Below are positions 8,838 to 16,168 of a DNA stretch of 64,000 nucleotides, in pieces. A model generated the notes under the pieces. It had not been told where the DNA came from and made no database searches. It worked only from the letters and a program-made list of their open reading frames with translations. A program made the position numbers and the translations under genes. The stretch is from Sphingomonas jatrophae (lineage in GTDB: Bacteria; Pseudomonadota; Alphaproteobacteria; Sphingomonadales; Sphingomonadaceae), in assembly GCF_900113315.1 (NCBI RefSeq), contig NZ_FOZG01000001.1:1054001-1118000 (forward strand), given 5' to 3'. The first letter of the stretch is position 1. Each line of letters opens with the position of its first letter.

Positions 8838-10061
8838 TCAGCCGACGAGCAGCTCAACCGGCGCAGGGTGGCCGAGAAACGCCTCCGGGCTAGCGGACCG
8901 GCCATAGGCGCCTGCGATGAACACCGCAATCAGATCCCCCACCTCGGTGCGCGGCAGCATCACCTGATCGCCCAGCCGGTCGAGCGGCGTGCAGAGGCAG
9001 CCGACGACGCTCACCTGCTCCGTCGGCTCGGCCGAGAAGCGGCTGGCATTGGCCAGCGGATAGTTGCGGCGGACCACCGTGCCGAAATTGCCCGAGGCGG
9101 CGAGCTGATGGTGCAGGCCGCCATCGACGACGAGGAACGTCTCGCCATGGCTGACCTTCCGGTCGATCACGCGGGTGAGGTAGACGCCCGCCTGCCCCAC
9201 CAGCCAGCGGCCGAGCTCGATGGCGAAGCGCGTCTGGCCAAGCGGTTCGGGCGGCTGCGCCAGCCGTTCGGCCAGTGCCGCGCCGATGACGCTCACGTCC
9301 AGCCGCCGGTCGCCCGCGAAATGGGGGATGCCGAAGCCGCCGCCGAGATTGACGAGCGGCGGCGATGCGCCGACCTCCTCCGCCAGCTTCGCGGCAAGAT
9401 CGAGCGTGGCACCCTGCGTCTCGATCAGCGCATCGGCATCCAGCCCCTGCGAACCCGCGAAGATGTGGAAGCCGCGCCAGTCCGCCCCCGCTTCGATCAG
9501 GCTGCGGGCGAGTTCAGGCACACGCTCCGCATCGACGCCGAACGGCTTGGCGCCGCCGCCCATCTTCATGCCCGAACCCTTGAGCGTGAAATCCGGATTG
9601 ACCCGCACCGCCAGCTTCGGCCGAATGCCGATCCCGTCGGCGATGCGCAGCGCGCGGGCCGCCTCCCCTTCCGATTCGAGGTTGATCGTCACGCCCGCGC
9701 GGATTGCGGCGGTGAGTTCACGGTTGCGCTTGCCGGGGCCGGCGAAGCTGATCTCCCGCGCGCCGGCCTCCTGCGCCAGCGCCAGCTCGCCCTCGGAGGC
9801 GACGTCGATGCCGTCGGTCAGCCCCACCATCGCGGCGACCAGCGGGCGGCACGGATTGGCCTTGAGGGCATAATGCAGCGCGACGTTCGGGAAAGCGGCA
9901 CGAAAGGCGATCACCTGCGCGTGGATGGTCGCCAGATCGTAGACGAACAGCGGCGTATCCTCCGCCGCCGCGACCAGCGCCTCGACGCTGCGGCCCGCGA
10001 TCATCAGCGATCCATCGCCGCCCGCGGCGAAACCGGGCGGGATGGGACCGATCGGCTTCAT
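8838..10061 (-). CDS. PLP-dependent decarboxylase, exosortase A system-associated
   Basis: A 407-residue fold-III (alanine racemase-like) decarboxylase related to diaminopimelate/ornithine decarboxylases (TIGR03099-like). The PLP lysine is in HYALKANP (K67), the phosphate-binding glycine run is LGGGFGIP (239-246), and a Cys-containing active-site loop VVGCLCTPLD is near residue 353. The substrate is unknown. Its start overlaps the end of the acyl-CoA ligase gene by four bases (ATGA), and the pairing with that ligase is a hallmark of the XrtA locus, suggesting consecutive steps on one substrate. It is transcribed leftward behind its ligase partner and separated by about 125 bp from the export operon. 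Confidence 0.92.
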   Translation of the reverse strand: MKPIGPIPPGFAAGGDGSLMIAGRSVEALVAAAEDTPLFVYDLATIHAQVIAFRAAFPNVALHYALKANPCRPLVAAMVGLTDGIDVASEGELALAQEAGAREISFAGPGKRNRELTAAIRAGVTINLESEGEAARALRIADGIGIRPKLAVRVNPDFTLKGSGMKMGGGAKPFGVDAERVPELARSLIEAGADWRGFHIFAGSQGLDADALIETQGATLDLAAKLAEEVGASPPLVNLGGGFGIPHFAGDRRLDVSVIGAALAERLAQPPEPLGQTRFAIELGRWLVGQAGVYLTRVIDRKVSHGETFLVVDGGLHHQLAASGNFGTVVRRNYPLANASRFSAEPTEQVSVVGCLCTPLDRLGDQVMLPRTEVGDLIAVFIAGAYGRSASPEAFLGHPAPVELLVG

Positions 10062-11557
10062 GCGAATGCCTCCGCTATGGCGCGGCGATCGAGCTTGCCG
10101 TTGGGATTGCGCGGCAGGCTGTCCGCGCGGCGGATGGCCTGCGGCTGCATGAAGCCGGGCAGCTCGCGCTTCAGATAGGCGGCGAGGGCGGCGTCGTCGC
10201 CCGGACCCGCCACCACCAGCCGGATCGCCTGGCCCAGCCGCGCATCGGGCACGCCGAACGCCACCGCCTCCATCGCCTCGCCGCTCGCCACCGCCGTCTC
10301 CTCGATCTCGGTCGGGCTGATGCGGTTGCCGGCCGATTTCAGCATCTCGTCATCCCGCCCGACGAAGCGGATCAGCCCGTCCGCATCGCGCACCACCGTA
10401 TCGCCCGACCAAACCGCGACGCCGCCGTGGGTAGAGGCGGCAGGCGCCGGGCGGAAGCGGGCGGCCGACCGCTCGGCATCGCGCCAGTAACCTTGCGCCA
10501 CCAGCGGCCCGGCGTGGACCAGCTCCCCCGCCTCACCGTCCGCGGCGAGGCTGCCGTCCGGGCGCACGACCATCACCTCGGCGAACGGGATCGCGCTGCC
10601 GATCGACTCGGGATGCGCATCGTAGAGCGCGGGATCGAGAAAGGTGGAGCGGAACGCCTCGGTCAGCCCGTACATCGAGAACAGTTCGGCATCAGGAAAC
10701 AGCGCGCGCAGCCGCCGGCCGAGCGGCACCGCCAGCCGTCCACCCGTATTGGTCAGGCGCCGGATGCGTGCGGCGACCTCCGCTGGCCAGTTCGCCTCCG
10801 CCAGCTGCACCCACAAGGGCGGCACGCCGGCCAGTTGCGTCACCCCGTGGCGGGCGCACGCCTTCACCACATCAGCCGGCAGCAGATAATCGAGCGGCAC
10901 GACCCGCGCGCCCGCCGCCCAGGCGGAGAGCAGCTGGTTCTGCCCGTAATCGAACGAGAGCGGCAGGGCGGCGAGCAGCACGTCATCGTCGGCCAGACGC
11001 AGGTAATGCGCGACGGAGATGGCGCCGAGCCAAAGATTGGCGTGGCTCAGCATCACGCCTTTCGGCCGGCCGGTCGACCCCGACGTGTAGAGGATCGCGA
11101 CCAAGGCCGCGGGATCGGCGGACGATGGCGCAAGTCCCTCCCCGATGAGCCAACCGGCCGCATCCGTCTCCGCCACGGCAACACAGGCGCCGGGCACGTC
11201 ATCGGCCGCCAGCGTGCCCAGCCGCGCCTCGCCGCCGATCAGCAGCACGGCGCCGCTATCGGCCAGGATATGCGCCACCTGCGCCCGCTTGAGCAGCGGA
11301 TTGATCGGCACATGGACCAGCCCCGCCCGCGCACAGGCCAGCGGCAGCACGCAGGCGAGCCGCGACTTCGCCAGCCACGAGGCGATGCGCGCGCCGGGGG
11401 CCGCACGTTCGCGGAGTGCCGCGGCGAGCGCGCCCGTCATCCGATCCAGCTCGGCATAGGTGACGACGCCCGCGCGGTCCTCGATCGCGGCCGCCTGCCC
11501 CGCACCGCGAAGCGCGAGATGATCGAGCGGCGAAGGCGTCTCGTTAAGCGGAACCAT
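10058..11557 (-). CDS. Acyl-CoA ligase (AMP-forming), exosortase A system-associated
   Basis: An ANL-superfamily adenylating enzyme of 499 residues (TIGR03098-like). The P-loop TSGSTGRPKG is at about 158-167, the A5-type motif is SMYGLTEAFR, and the catalytic C-terminal lysine lies in NPNGKLDRR. It should activate a carboxylate as acyl-AMP and transfer it to CoA or to the neighbouring acyl carrier protein. The acceptor is not known, but an ACP gene only 1.1 kb away makes ACP loading plausible. The ATG at 11557 is preferred over 11626, which would run into the divergent GNAT gene. The decarboxylase is coupled downstream. Confidence 0.92.
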   Translation of the reverse strand: MVPLNETPSPLDHLALRGAGQAAAIEDRAGVVTYAELDRMTGALAAALRERAAPGARIASWLAKSRLACVLPLACARAGLVHVPINPLLKRAQVAHILADSGAVLLIGGEARLGTLAADDVPGACVAVAETDAAGWLIGEGLAPSSADPAALVAILYTSGSTGRPKGVMLSHANLWLGAISVAHYLRLADDDVLLAALPLSFDYGQNQLLSAWAAGARVVPLDYLLPADVVKACARHGVTQLAGVPPLWVQLAEANWPAEVAARIRRLTNTGGRLAVPLGRRLRALFPDAELFSMYGLTEAFRSTFLDPALYDAHPESIGSAIPFAEVMVVRPDGSLAADGEAGELVHAGPLVAQGYWRDAERSAARFRPAPAASTHGGVAVWSGDTVVRDADGLIRFVGRDDEMLKSAGNRISPTEIEETAVASGEAMEAVAFGVPDARLGQAIRLVVAGPGDDAALAAYLKRELPGFMQPQAIRRADSLPRNPNGKLDRRAIAEAFA

Positions 11558-11588
11558 GCTAGCGCGTCCTTCGCGCGGGTGGCCGCGC

Positions 11589-12605
11589 ATGGCAAGCGAC
11601 GGAGATGGATTGGTCGAGGTCCGCATCTTTGACGATCTCGACGCGGTGGCCGCCGATGCCGCAGGCGCGCTGGACCGGGGGCGCCAGGCGTCGCTGTTTG
11701 ATAGGCTCGACTGGTATCGCCTGACGCTGGCGCATGCGCCGCTGCGCGGCCGGCCGCTGATCCTGCGCGCACGGGATGGCGCGGCGGCGGCGTGGCTGTT
11801 CCTGATGCGGGAGGGCGCGCGCGCCGAGGGGATGGTCAGCTGGTATAGCCTGCGCTTCGATGCGCCGCGGATCGGCGCGGCGGACGCGTGCCTGCCCGCG
11901 CTCGCCCGCGCGTTGGCGGATCAGGGGATCGGCCATGTCGCGCTCTGGCCTCTCGCCGACACACACCTGGCGCATGTATTTGCGGCGGCCGGCTGGCGCA
12001 CGCGGCTGAGCGCGGCATCGGTGAATCGGCACGTCGCGGTGACCGACTGGCCGACCTACTGGGCGGCGCGGCCGGGCGCCCTGCGCGAAACAGTGCGCCG
12101 GAGGGGACGTGGCGATCCGTTCCGGCTCGTCATCCTCGACCGTTTCGATGCGGCGGCATGGCGCGACTATGAAGCAGTTTACGCGCGCAGCTGGAAGCGG
12201 GCGGAGGGCGCGCCGGCCTTCCTGCACGTCTTGGCCGAGCAGGAAGGCGCTGCGGGCACGCTCCGCCTCGGCCTCGGTTATGATGGCGCGCGTCCGGTGG
12301 CGGCGCAGCTGTGGCTGGTCGAGGGCGGCACCGCCACGATCCACAAGCTGGCACATGACGAGGCCGACCGCGCCCGCTCGCCCGGCACGCTGCTCAGCCA
12401 CGCCATGTTCCGCCATGTCATCGAGGCGGACGGCGTGCGACTGATCGACTTCGGCACCGGCGACGACGCCTACAAGGCGGACTGGATGGACGAGGTGCGC
12501 CCGCTCCACCGGCTCGACGCGTGGAACCCGCGCAACCTCAACGGGCTGGCCGGCCTGGCGCGCGACGTGGCGGGCAAGCTTGTCCGCACGCTCCGCAACC
12601 GCTAG
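11589..12605 (+). CDS. GNAT/FemAB-like acetyltransferase of the XrtA accessory cluster
   Basis: A 338-residue protein with the acetyltransferase_6 (BioF2-like) domain, ending in the typical 'IDFGTGDDAYKADWM' segment. It is the first gene of a rightward group continuing with an acyl carrier protein and two hydrolases, and its start is only 31 bp from the divergent ligase start. It could acylate the product of the ligase/ACP pathway or modify the polysaccharide; neither is shown. The ATG at 11589 is chosen because an ATG at 11556 would overlap the opposing start codon. Confidence 0.78.
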   Translation: MASDGDGLVEVRIFDDLDAVAADAAGALDRGRQASLFDRLDWYRLTLAHAPLRGRPLILRARDGAAAAWLFLMREGARAEGMVSWYSLRFDAPRIGAADACLPALARALADQGIGHVALWPLADTHLAHVFAAAGWRTRLSAASVNRHVAVTDWPTYWAARPGALRETVRRRGRGDPFRLVILDRFDAAAWRDYEAVYARSWKRAEGAPAFLHVLAEQEGAAGTLRLGLGYDGARPVAAQLWLVEGGTATIHKLAHDEADRARSPGTLLSHAMFRHVIEADGVRLIDFGTGDDAYKADWMDEVRPLHRLDAWNPRNLNGLAGLARDVAGKLVRTLRNR

Positions 12606-12640
12606 GTGCGCCGCAACATGATCTTGGGGGCAAGCGGCAG

Positions 12641-12910
12641 GTGACGGACGACGCAGGCGAGGTCGAGGCGACGCTCCGGGCGGTGCTTGCCGACGTGCTG
12701 GCGATCGATCCCGCGCGCGTCGCCACCTTCACCGATGCTACCCCGCTGTTCGGCGCGCTGCCCGAACTCGACTCGATGGCGGTCGGCAATCTGCTGACCG
12801 AGATCGAGGATCGCATGGGCTTCGTCATCGATGATGACGATATCGATGGCGACACGCTCGCCAGCTTCGGCGCACTGCACAGCTTCGTCCGGGCCAAGGC
12901 ACTGGCGTGA
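12641..12910 (+). CDS. Acyl carrier protein of the XrtA accessory cluster
   Basis: An 89-residue acidic acyl carrier protein. The phosphopantetheine site is the serine of LDSMAV (S45), in the expected place at the start of helix II, and the predicted four-helix pattern is intact. GTG start with CGGCAG just upstream; it overlaps the next gene by GTGA. It probably carries the acyl or aminoacyl group activated by the nearby AMP-ligase for handling by the two hydrolases or the GNAT; this is inferred from context. It is distinct from a fatty-acid ACP, which normally has DSLD at the attachment site. Confidence 0.88.
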   Translation: MTDDAGEVEATLRAVLADVLAIDPARVATFTDATPLFGALPELDSMAVGNLLTEIEDRMGFVIDDDDIDGDTLASFGALHSFVRAKALA

Positions 12911-13545
12911 CCGCTGGCCTGCGGCTCGGCAGCTACGAGACCGCGCACGGCCCCGAACTGACCATCCGCCGCGGGCCAGCGGATGCGCCGCAGCTGCTGC
13001 TGGTGCAGCCGCTGTTCGAGGAGGCGAACTTCACCCGCAGCTTCGCGAGCGATCTGCTGCGCGCTCTGGGTGACGGCATCGGCACCTGGCTGTTCGACCT
13101 GCCCGCGCAGGGTGACAGCATCGTGCCGCTCGCCGCGATCCGGCTGGTCGACTGGCGCGCGGCAGTGCGCGCGGTGCAGGCACATGTCGCGGCGGAGACG
13201 GGCCATGCGCCGCACGTCGCGGCGGTCCGTGGCGGTGCGTTGCTGGTGGAGGAGGCGCGCTCGCTCTGGCGACTGAATGCGTGCGACGGCGCAGCGGTGC
13301 TGCGACCTCTGGTCCGCGCGGGGCGGCATGGCGACAGTGCAGGCATTGGCGGGTGGGCGATCTCACCGGCATTTGAGGAGGATCTGCACGCCGCAACCCT
13401 GCCCTGCCCGACCTGCCCCGTCTCCGATCAGGAATGGCCCGGCACGCCACCCTGGCGGCGCGCGGAGCCGGGGCGTGACCCGGCAGTCGCTCAGACGCTG
13501 GCCGCCGATCTCGCCCGTTGGATCGCGACGTGCGACGCGCGCTGA
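12907..13545 (+). CDS. Hydrolase 2, exosortase A system-associated (short, divergent)
   Basis: A 212-residue alpha/beta-hydrolase-like protein matching the TIGR03101 group by its N-terminus (LLLVQPLFEEANFTR…) and its place after the ACP. It is shorter than I expect for the family (about 260). Where the nucleophile elbow should be, the sequence reads VAAVRGGALL, so no Ser, Cys or Asp nucleophile is visible; catalysis by the usual triad is therefore doubtful. It starts at a GTG overlapping the ACP stop. The C-terminal third is Pro/Trp-rich and has two CPxC-like cysteines (PCPTCP). It could be a binding or accessory subunit of hydrolase 1. Confidence 0.75.
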   Translation: MTAGLRLGSYETAHGPELTIRRGPADAPQLLLVQPLFEEANFTRSFASDLLRALGDGIGTWLFDLPAQGDSIVPLAAIRLVDWRAAVRAVQAHVAAETGHAPHVAAVRGGALLVEEARSLWRLNACDGAAVLRPLVRAGRHGDSAGIGGWAISPAFEEDLHAATLPCPTCPVSDQEWPGTPPWRRAEPGRDPAVAQTLAADLARWIATCDAR

Positions 13546-14315
13546 CGGTCGCCTGCGAAAGCGCGACGTTGGTCGCCAGCCTCGACGAGGCGCCGGGCAC
13601 GACGGGCCTGCTGATCGTCACCGGCGGATTGCAGGTGCGCAGCGGCGCGCATGGCGGGCAGGCCCGGCTGGCCGCCCTCCTCGCCGCCGCCGGCCATCCC
13701 GTCCTCCGCTATGACCGGCGCGGCATCGGCGATTCGGATGGCGACGATCCCGGCTGGCGCGACCAGTTGGCCGACATCGCCGCTGCCGCCGCTGCGCTGC
13801 GCCGGGCACAACCGCAGCTGACGCGGATCGTCGGCTATGGCCTGTGCGATGCTGCCGCGGCTCTGGCGCTGCACGGCCGCGCGGCCGGGCTCGAGGCGTT
13901 GATCCTCGCCAACCCTCAAGTGGTGGAGCCCGCCGCCGGCCTGCCGCCCCCCGCCGCCATCCGCAGCCGCTATCGCGCGCAGCTGGGGGACGTCGACGCA
14001 TGGCGCCGGCTGCTCACCGGCCGGCTGGATCTGCGCCGCGTGGCGCGCGGCCTGGCCGCTGCGCTGAGCCGCTCAGGAGCGCTGACGGATCAGCTGGCCG
14101 CGGCGCTGCTTGCGGCGCGCCTGCCCACCACCGTGCTGCTGGCGGAGGGTGACGCCACCGCCATCGCCTTCGCCGCTGCGGCGCGAAGCGGACGCTGGCG
14201 CGACCTCGCGCTCGACGTGCGCGTGCGGCCGAGTGCCAGCCATGGCTTTGCCGGCGAAGGCGATGCGGCGTGGCTGGCGGAGCAGGTGGCGGCGGTGCTG
14301 GGCAGCCGTTCGTAG
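13530..14315 (+). CDS. Hydrolase 1, exosortase A system-associated
   Basis: A 261-residue alpha/beta hydrolase (TIGR03100-like). It has a clear oxyanion-region motif LIVTGGLQVRSGAHG and the conserved YDRRGIGDS strand. The nucleophile position is a cysteine (GYGLCDAAAA), which I recall as a feature of this family. It probably cleaves a thioester or ester, plausibly the acyl group carried by the adjacent ACP. GTG start overlaps hydrolase 2 by 16 bp; a TTG at 13518 is the alternative. It is the last gene of this rightward group. Confidence 0.82.
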   Translation: MRRALTVACESATLVASLDEAPGTTGLLIVTGGLQVRSGAHGGQARLAALLAAAGHPVLRYDRRGIGDSDGDDPGWRDQLADIAAAAAALRRAQPQLTRIVGYGLCDAAAALALHGRAAGLEALILANPQVVEPAAGLPPPAAIRSRYRAQLGDVDAWRRLLTGRLDLRRVARGLAAALSRSGALTDQLAAALLAARLPTTVLLAEGDATAIAFAAAARSGRWRDLALDVRVRPSASHGFAGEGDAAWLAEQVAAVLGSRS

Positions 14316-14322
14316 CTGGCGA

Positions 14323-14340
14323 CGCGGCCGTCCCGCCGCG
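14323..14340. terminator. Weak hairpin between convergent genes
   Basis: CGCGGC and GCCGCG pair around a six-base loop in the 32-bp gap between hydrolase 1 and the convergent VOC gene. There is no U-tract on either strand, so a terminator role is only suggested by position. Confidence 0.25.
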
Positions 14341-14347
14341 CGCGATG

Positions 14348-14770
14348 TCAGAGACTGAACGTCACATGGCCCTGGGCGTCGATGGACCAGGCCGGGTTCC
14401 ACGCAATCTCCCAACCATGCTCGTCCGGGTCCGCGACATAACCTCGATAGCCGCCGTGCGCGGGCGCATCGGCGGCACGGAGCAACCGACCCCCTGCGGC
14501 AACGAGCCGATCGAGCAGCGGCTGCACGTCCCCTCGATCGGCGACATTGTGCGCCATCGCAAACGCGCCCGGCAGGCTCAGCGTGCCGCGTTGCATGTCG
14601 CTTTCCAGCGCGGAGATCAGCCAGGTGCCAAGGACGAAACCATTCATCTGATAGAAAATGATCTCCTCATTCTCGAACACGGGGCGCCAGCCGAAACCGT
14701 CCACATAGAAGCGGCGCGATCGATCCAGCGCCTGCACGCCGAGCGTCATCACGGAGACCTGCTGTTGCAC
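14348..14770 (-). CDS. VOC (glyoxalase/bleomycin-resistance) family protein
   Basis: A 140-residue small metalloprotein-fold protein with two beta-alpha-beta-beta-beta modules. The N-terminus 'TLGVQALDRSRRFYVDGFG' and the C-terminal 'GYVADPDEHGWEIAWNP' are typical of VOC proteins, with a likely metal Glu in 'WEIAW'. The substrate cannot be predicted; these enzymes include glyoxalases, dioxygenases and resistance proteins. A GTG start is used with GGGAG eight bases upstream; an internal ATG at 14749 is possible. It ends convergently with the XrtA accessory cluster. Confidence 0.85.
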   Translation of the reverse strand: MQQQVSVMTLGVQALDRSRRFYVDGFGWRPVFENEEIIFYQMNGFVLGTWLISALESDMQRGTLSLPGAFAMAHNVADRGDVQPLLDRLVAAGGRLLRAADAPAHGGYRGYVADPDEHGWEIAWNPAWSIDAQGHVTFSL

Positions 14771-14791
14771 GACGCCGCTCCCCCGCTTGCC

Positions 14792-14968
14792 CTAGACCGT
14801 CCAGATCAGCACGTTCGCCGCAAACACCGCCGCCGCGATCAGCATCAGCGCCGCACGCCGGCGGTCGCGTCCTTGCACCAGCAGCCACGCGCCGCCTGCC
14901 GCCAGCAGGAAAGCGGCCAGCATCAGCGCGCCCAGCACGGCCGCGGCAGGTCCGGTCAAGGTCGTCAC
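14792..14968 (-). CDS. Small two-segment membrane protein coupled to the queuosine transporter
   Basis: A 58-residue peptide with two hydrophobic segments (about residues 8-31 and 39-57) joined by a basic turn (GRDRRRAA), which should sit on the cytoplasmic side. Its GTG overlaps the stop of the upstream transporter gene by four bases (GTGA), so it is almost certainly co-translated. I do not recognise the family. It could be an accessory subunit of the transporter or simply an operon passenger. Confidence 0.65.
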   Translation of the reverse strand: MTTLTGPAAAVLGALMLAAFLLAAGGAWLLVQGRDRRRAALMLIAAAVFAANVLIWTV

Positions 14969-15717
14969 AGTCGTGCCCGGAACGGCGTGAAATCGGTTCC
15001 CGCATCGAACACGTCCACCCCCTCGCGCCGCTTCAGCGTGGCCACCACCGCATAGGTCAGCGGCGTCAACAGAACCTCCCACGCGACCTTCAGCACCCAC
15101 TGCGTCGCCAGCACCTTGAGGACGAGCGACCCCGTCCACCCCGCCGCACCAAGGAAGGCGAGCGGATAGAAGATCAGGCTGTCCACCGCCTGCCCCACGA
15201 TCGTAGACCCGATCGTGCGCATCCACAGGTGCCGCCCGCCGGTCAGCAGCTTCATCCGCGCCAGCACGTAGCTGTTGGCGAACTCGCCCGCCCAGAATGC
15301 GACGATGGAGGCGAAGACGATGCGCGGCACCTGCCCGAACACCGCCTCATAGGCCGCCTGCCCGCCCCATTCCGGGGCCGGCGGCAGCGCGACCACCACC
15401 CAGCTCATCATCGCCATGAACAGCAGCGCCGCAGTGCCCGCCCAGATGCAGCGTCGCGCGCGGGCATATCCGTAGACTTCGGTCAGCACGTCACCCAGGA
15501 CATAGCCGATGGGGAAGAACAGGATGCCCGCGCCGAACGGCCACGGGCCGATCCCGGGCAGCTGGATCACCGCCACCTTCCCCGCGCCGAGCACGTTCGA
15601 CAACAGGAGGATCGTGACGAAGGCGGCCATGACGAAATCGAACCAGGCAAACGGCCGCTCCGCCAGAGCCTGCGCGCTGGTGGCTTGCGGAGATGCGGAT
15701 CGCGGATCGGTCGCCAT
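14965..15717 (-). CDS. yhhQ: Queuosine precursor transporter (YhhQ/QPTR, DUF165 family)
   Basis: A 250-residue inner-membrane protein with about six transmembrane segments. Family signatures include 'LLLSNVLGAGKV', 'FPIGYVLGDVLTEVYGYARA', 'FWAGEFANSYVLARMK' and 'IGSTIVGQAVDSLIFYP'. YhhQ proteins import queuosine precursors such as preQ0 and preQ1. The ATG at 15717 is preferred to a start at 15750, which would enter a perfect inverted repeat. A queE gene at the right end of the window shows that the cell can also make the 7-deazaguanine core itself. A small membrane protein is coupled downstream. Confidence 0.9.
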   Translation of the reverse strand: MATDPRSASPQATSAQALAERPFAWFDFVMAAFVTILLLSNVLGAGKVAVIQLPGIGPWPFGAGILFFPIGYVLGDVLTEVYGYARARRCIWAGTAALLFMAMMSWVVVALPPAPEWGGQAAYEAVFGQVPRIVFASIVAFWAGEFANSYVLARMKLLTGGRHLWMRTIGSTIVGQAVDSLIFYPLAFLGAAGWTGSLVLKVLATQWVLKVAWEVLLTPLTYAVVATLKRREGVDVFDAGTDFTPFRARL

Positions 15718-15732
15718 GGCGGACAGGCTTAA

Positions 15733-15759
15733 CGTGGTTCCGGCGCGCACGGAACCACG
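15733..15759. promoter_or_regulatory. 9-bp perfect inverted repeat between yhhQ and tRNA-Arg
   Basis: CGTGGTTCC and GGAACCACG pair exactly around a nine-base loop. The element lies 16-42 bases upstream of the yhhQ start and 19 bases before the tRNA, so it could form a hairpin in the yhhQ leader or be a protein site in a shared promoter region. It does not fit the preQ1 riboswitch patterns I know. Confidence 0.4.
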
Positions 15760-15777
15760 CTATGTGCTGCACCGCGC

Positions 15778-15854
15778 GCGCCCGTAGCTCAGTTGGATAG
15801 AGCACGTGCCTTCTAAGCTCGTGGTCGCTGGTTCGAATCCAGCCGGGCGCGCCA
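15778..15854 (+). tRNA. tRNA-Arg (anticodon UCU)
   Basis: A 77-base cloverleaf with encoded CCA. The acceptor stem GCGCCCG/CGGGCGC is perfect, the D-arm is GCTC…GAGC, the anticodon loop is CTTCTAA (anticodon TCT, reads AGA/AGG), and the T-arm GCTGG TTCGAAT CCAGC is perfect. The anticodon stem CGTGC/GCTCG contains one T:T mismatch at pair 29:41. No integrase or repeated tRNA 3' end was seen nearby, so it does not look like an occupied attachment site. Confidence 0.95.
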
Positions 15855-16168
15855 ATGACATGGTCGACTTTTCGGCTCAACCGCAGCGCGGCCAGGGATC
15901 AGATCACGCCGCGGATCCAGAGCGGAGCTTGCGACATCAGGAACGCCGGAATGGCGAGCACACCTATGATCGCACTTTCGCCGAGCGGGGGATCAGAGGC
16001 GCAAGCCGGTCCACCGGCTTACGTTGCTACACTATGCCTTGCCTTGTTCCGCCCCCATTGCTGGACAGCATAGATGTCCCGGATGGCCCACAGCTGCTTG
16101 GCAATTTGGCCCGTACTCATCAAGCTGCGACGGGGAACACACCGCCGTCTCAGCCGCGTTCGCGCATG
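15855..16168. other. Gap between tRNA-Arg and the first RTX gene
   Basis: About 310 bases with lower GC than the flanks. No convincing reading frame, ribosome site or strong hairpin was found. It holds the downstream ends of two converging transcripts (tRNA rightward, RTX protein leftward). Confidence 0.5.

Noticed and set aside
15733-15759. preQ1 riboswitch upstream of yhhQ
   Set aside because: Only a simple hairpin is present; the conserved loop and A-rich tail of preQ1-I, and the larger preQ1-II/III folds, were not found.
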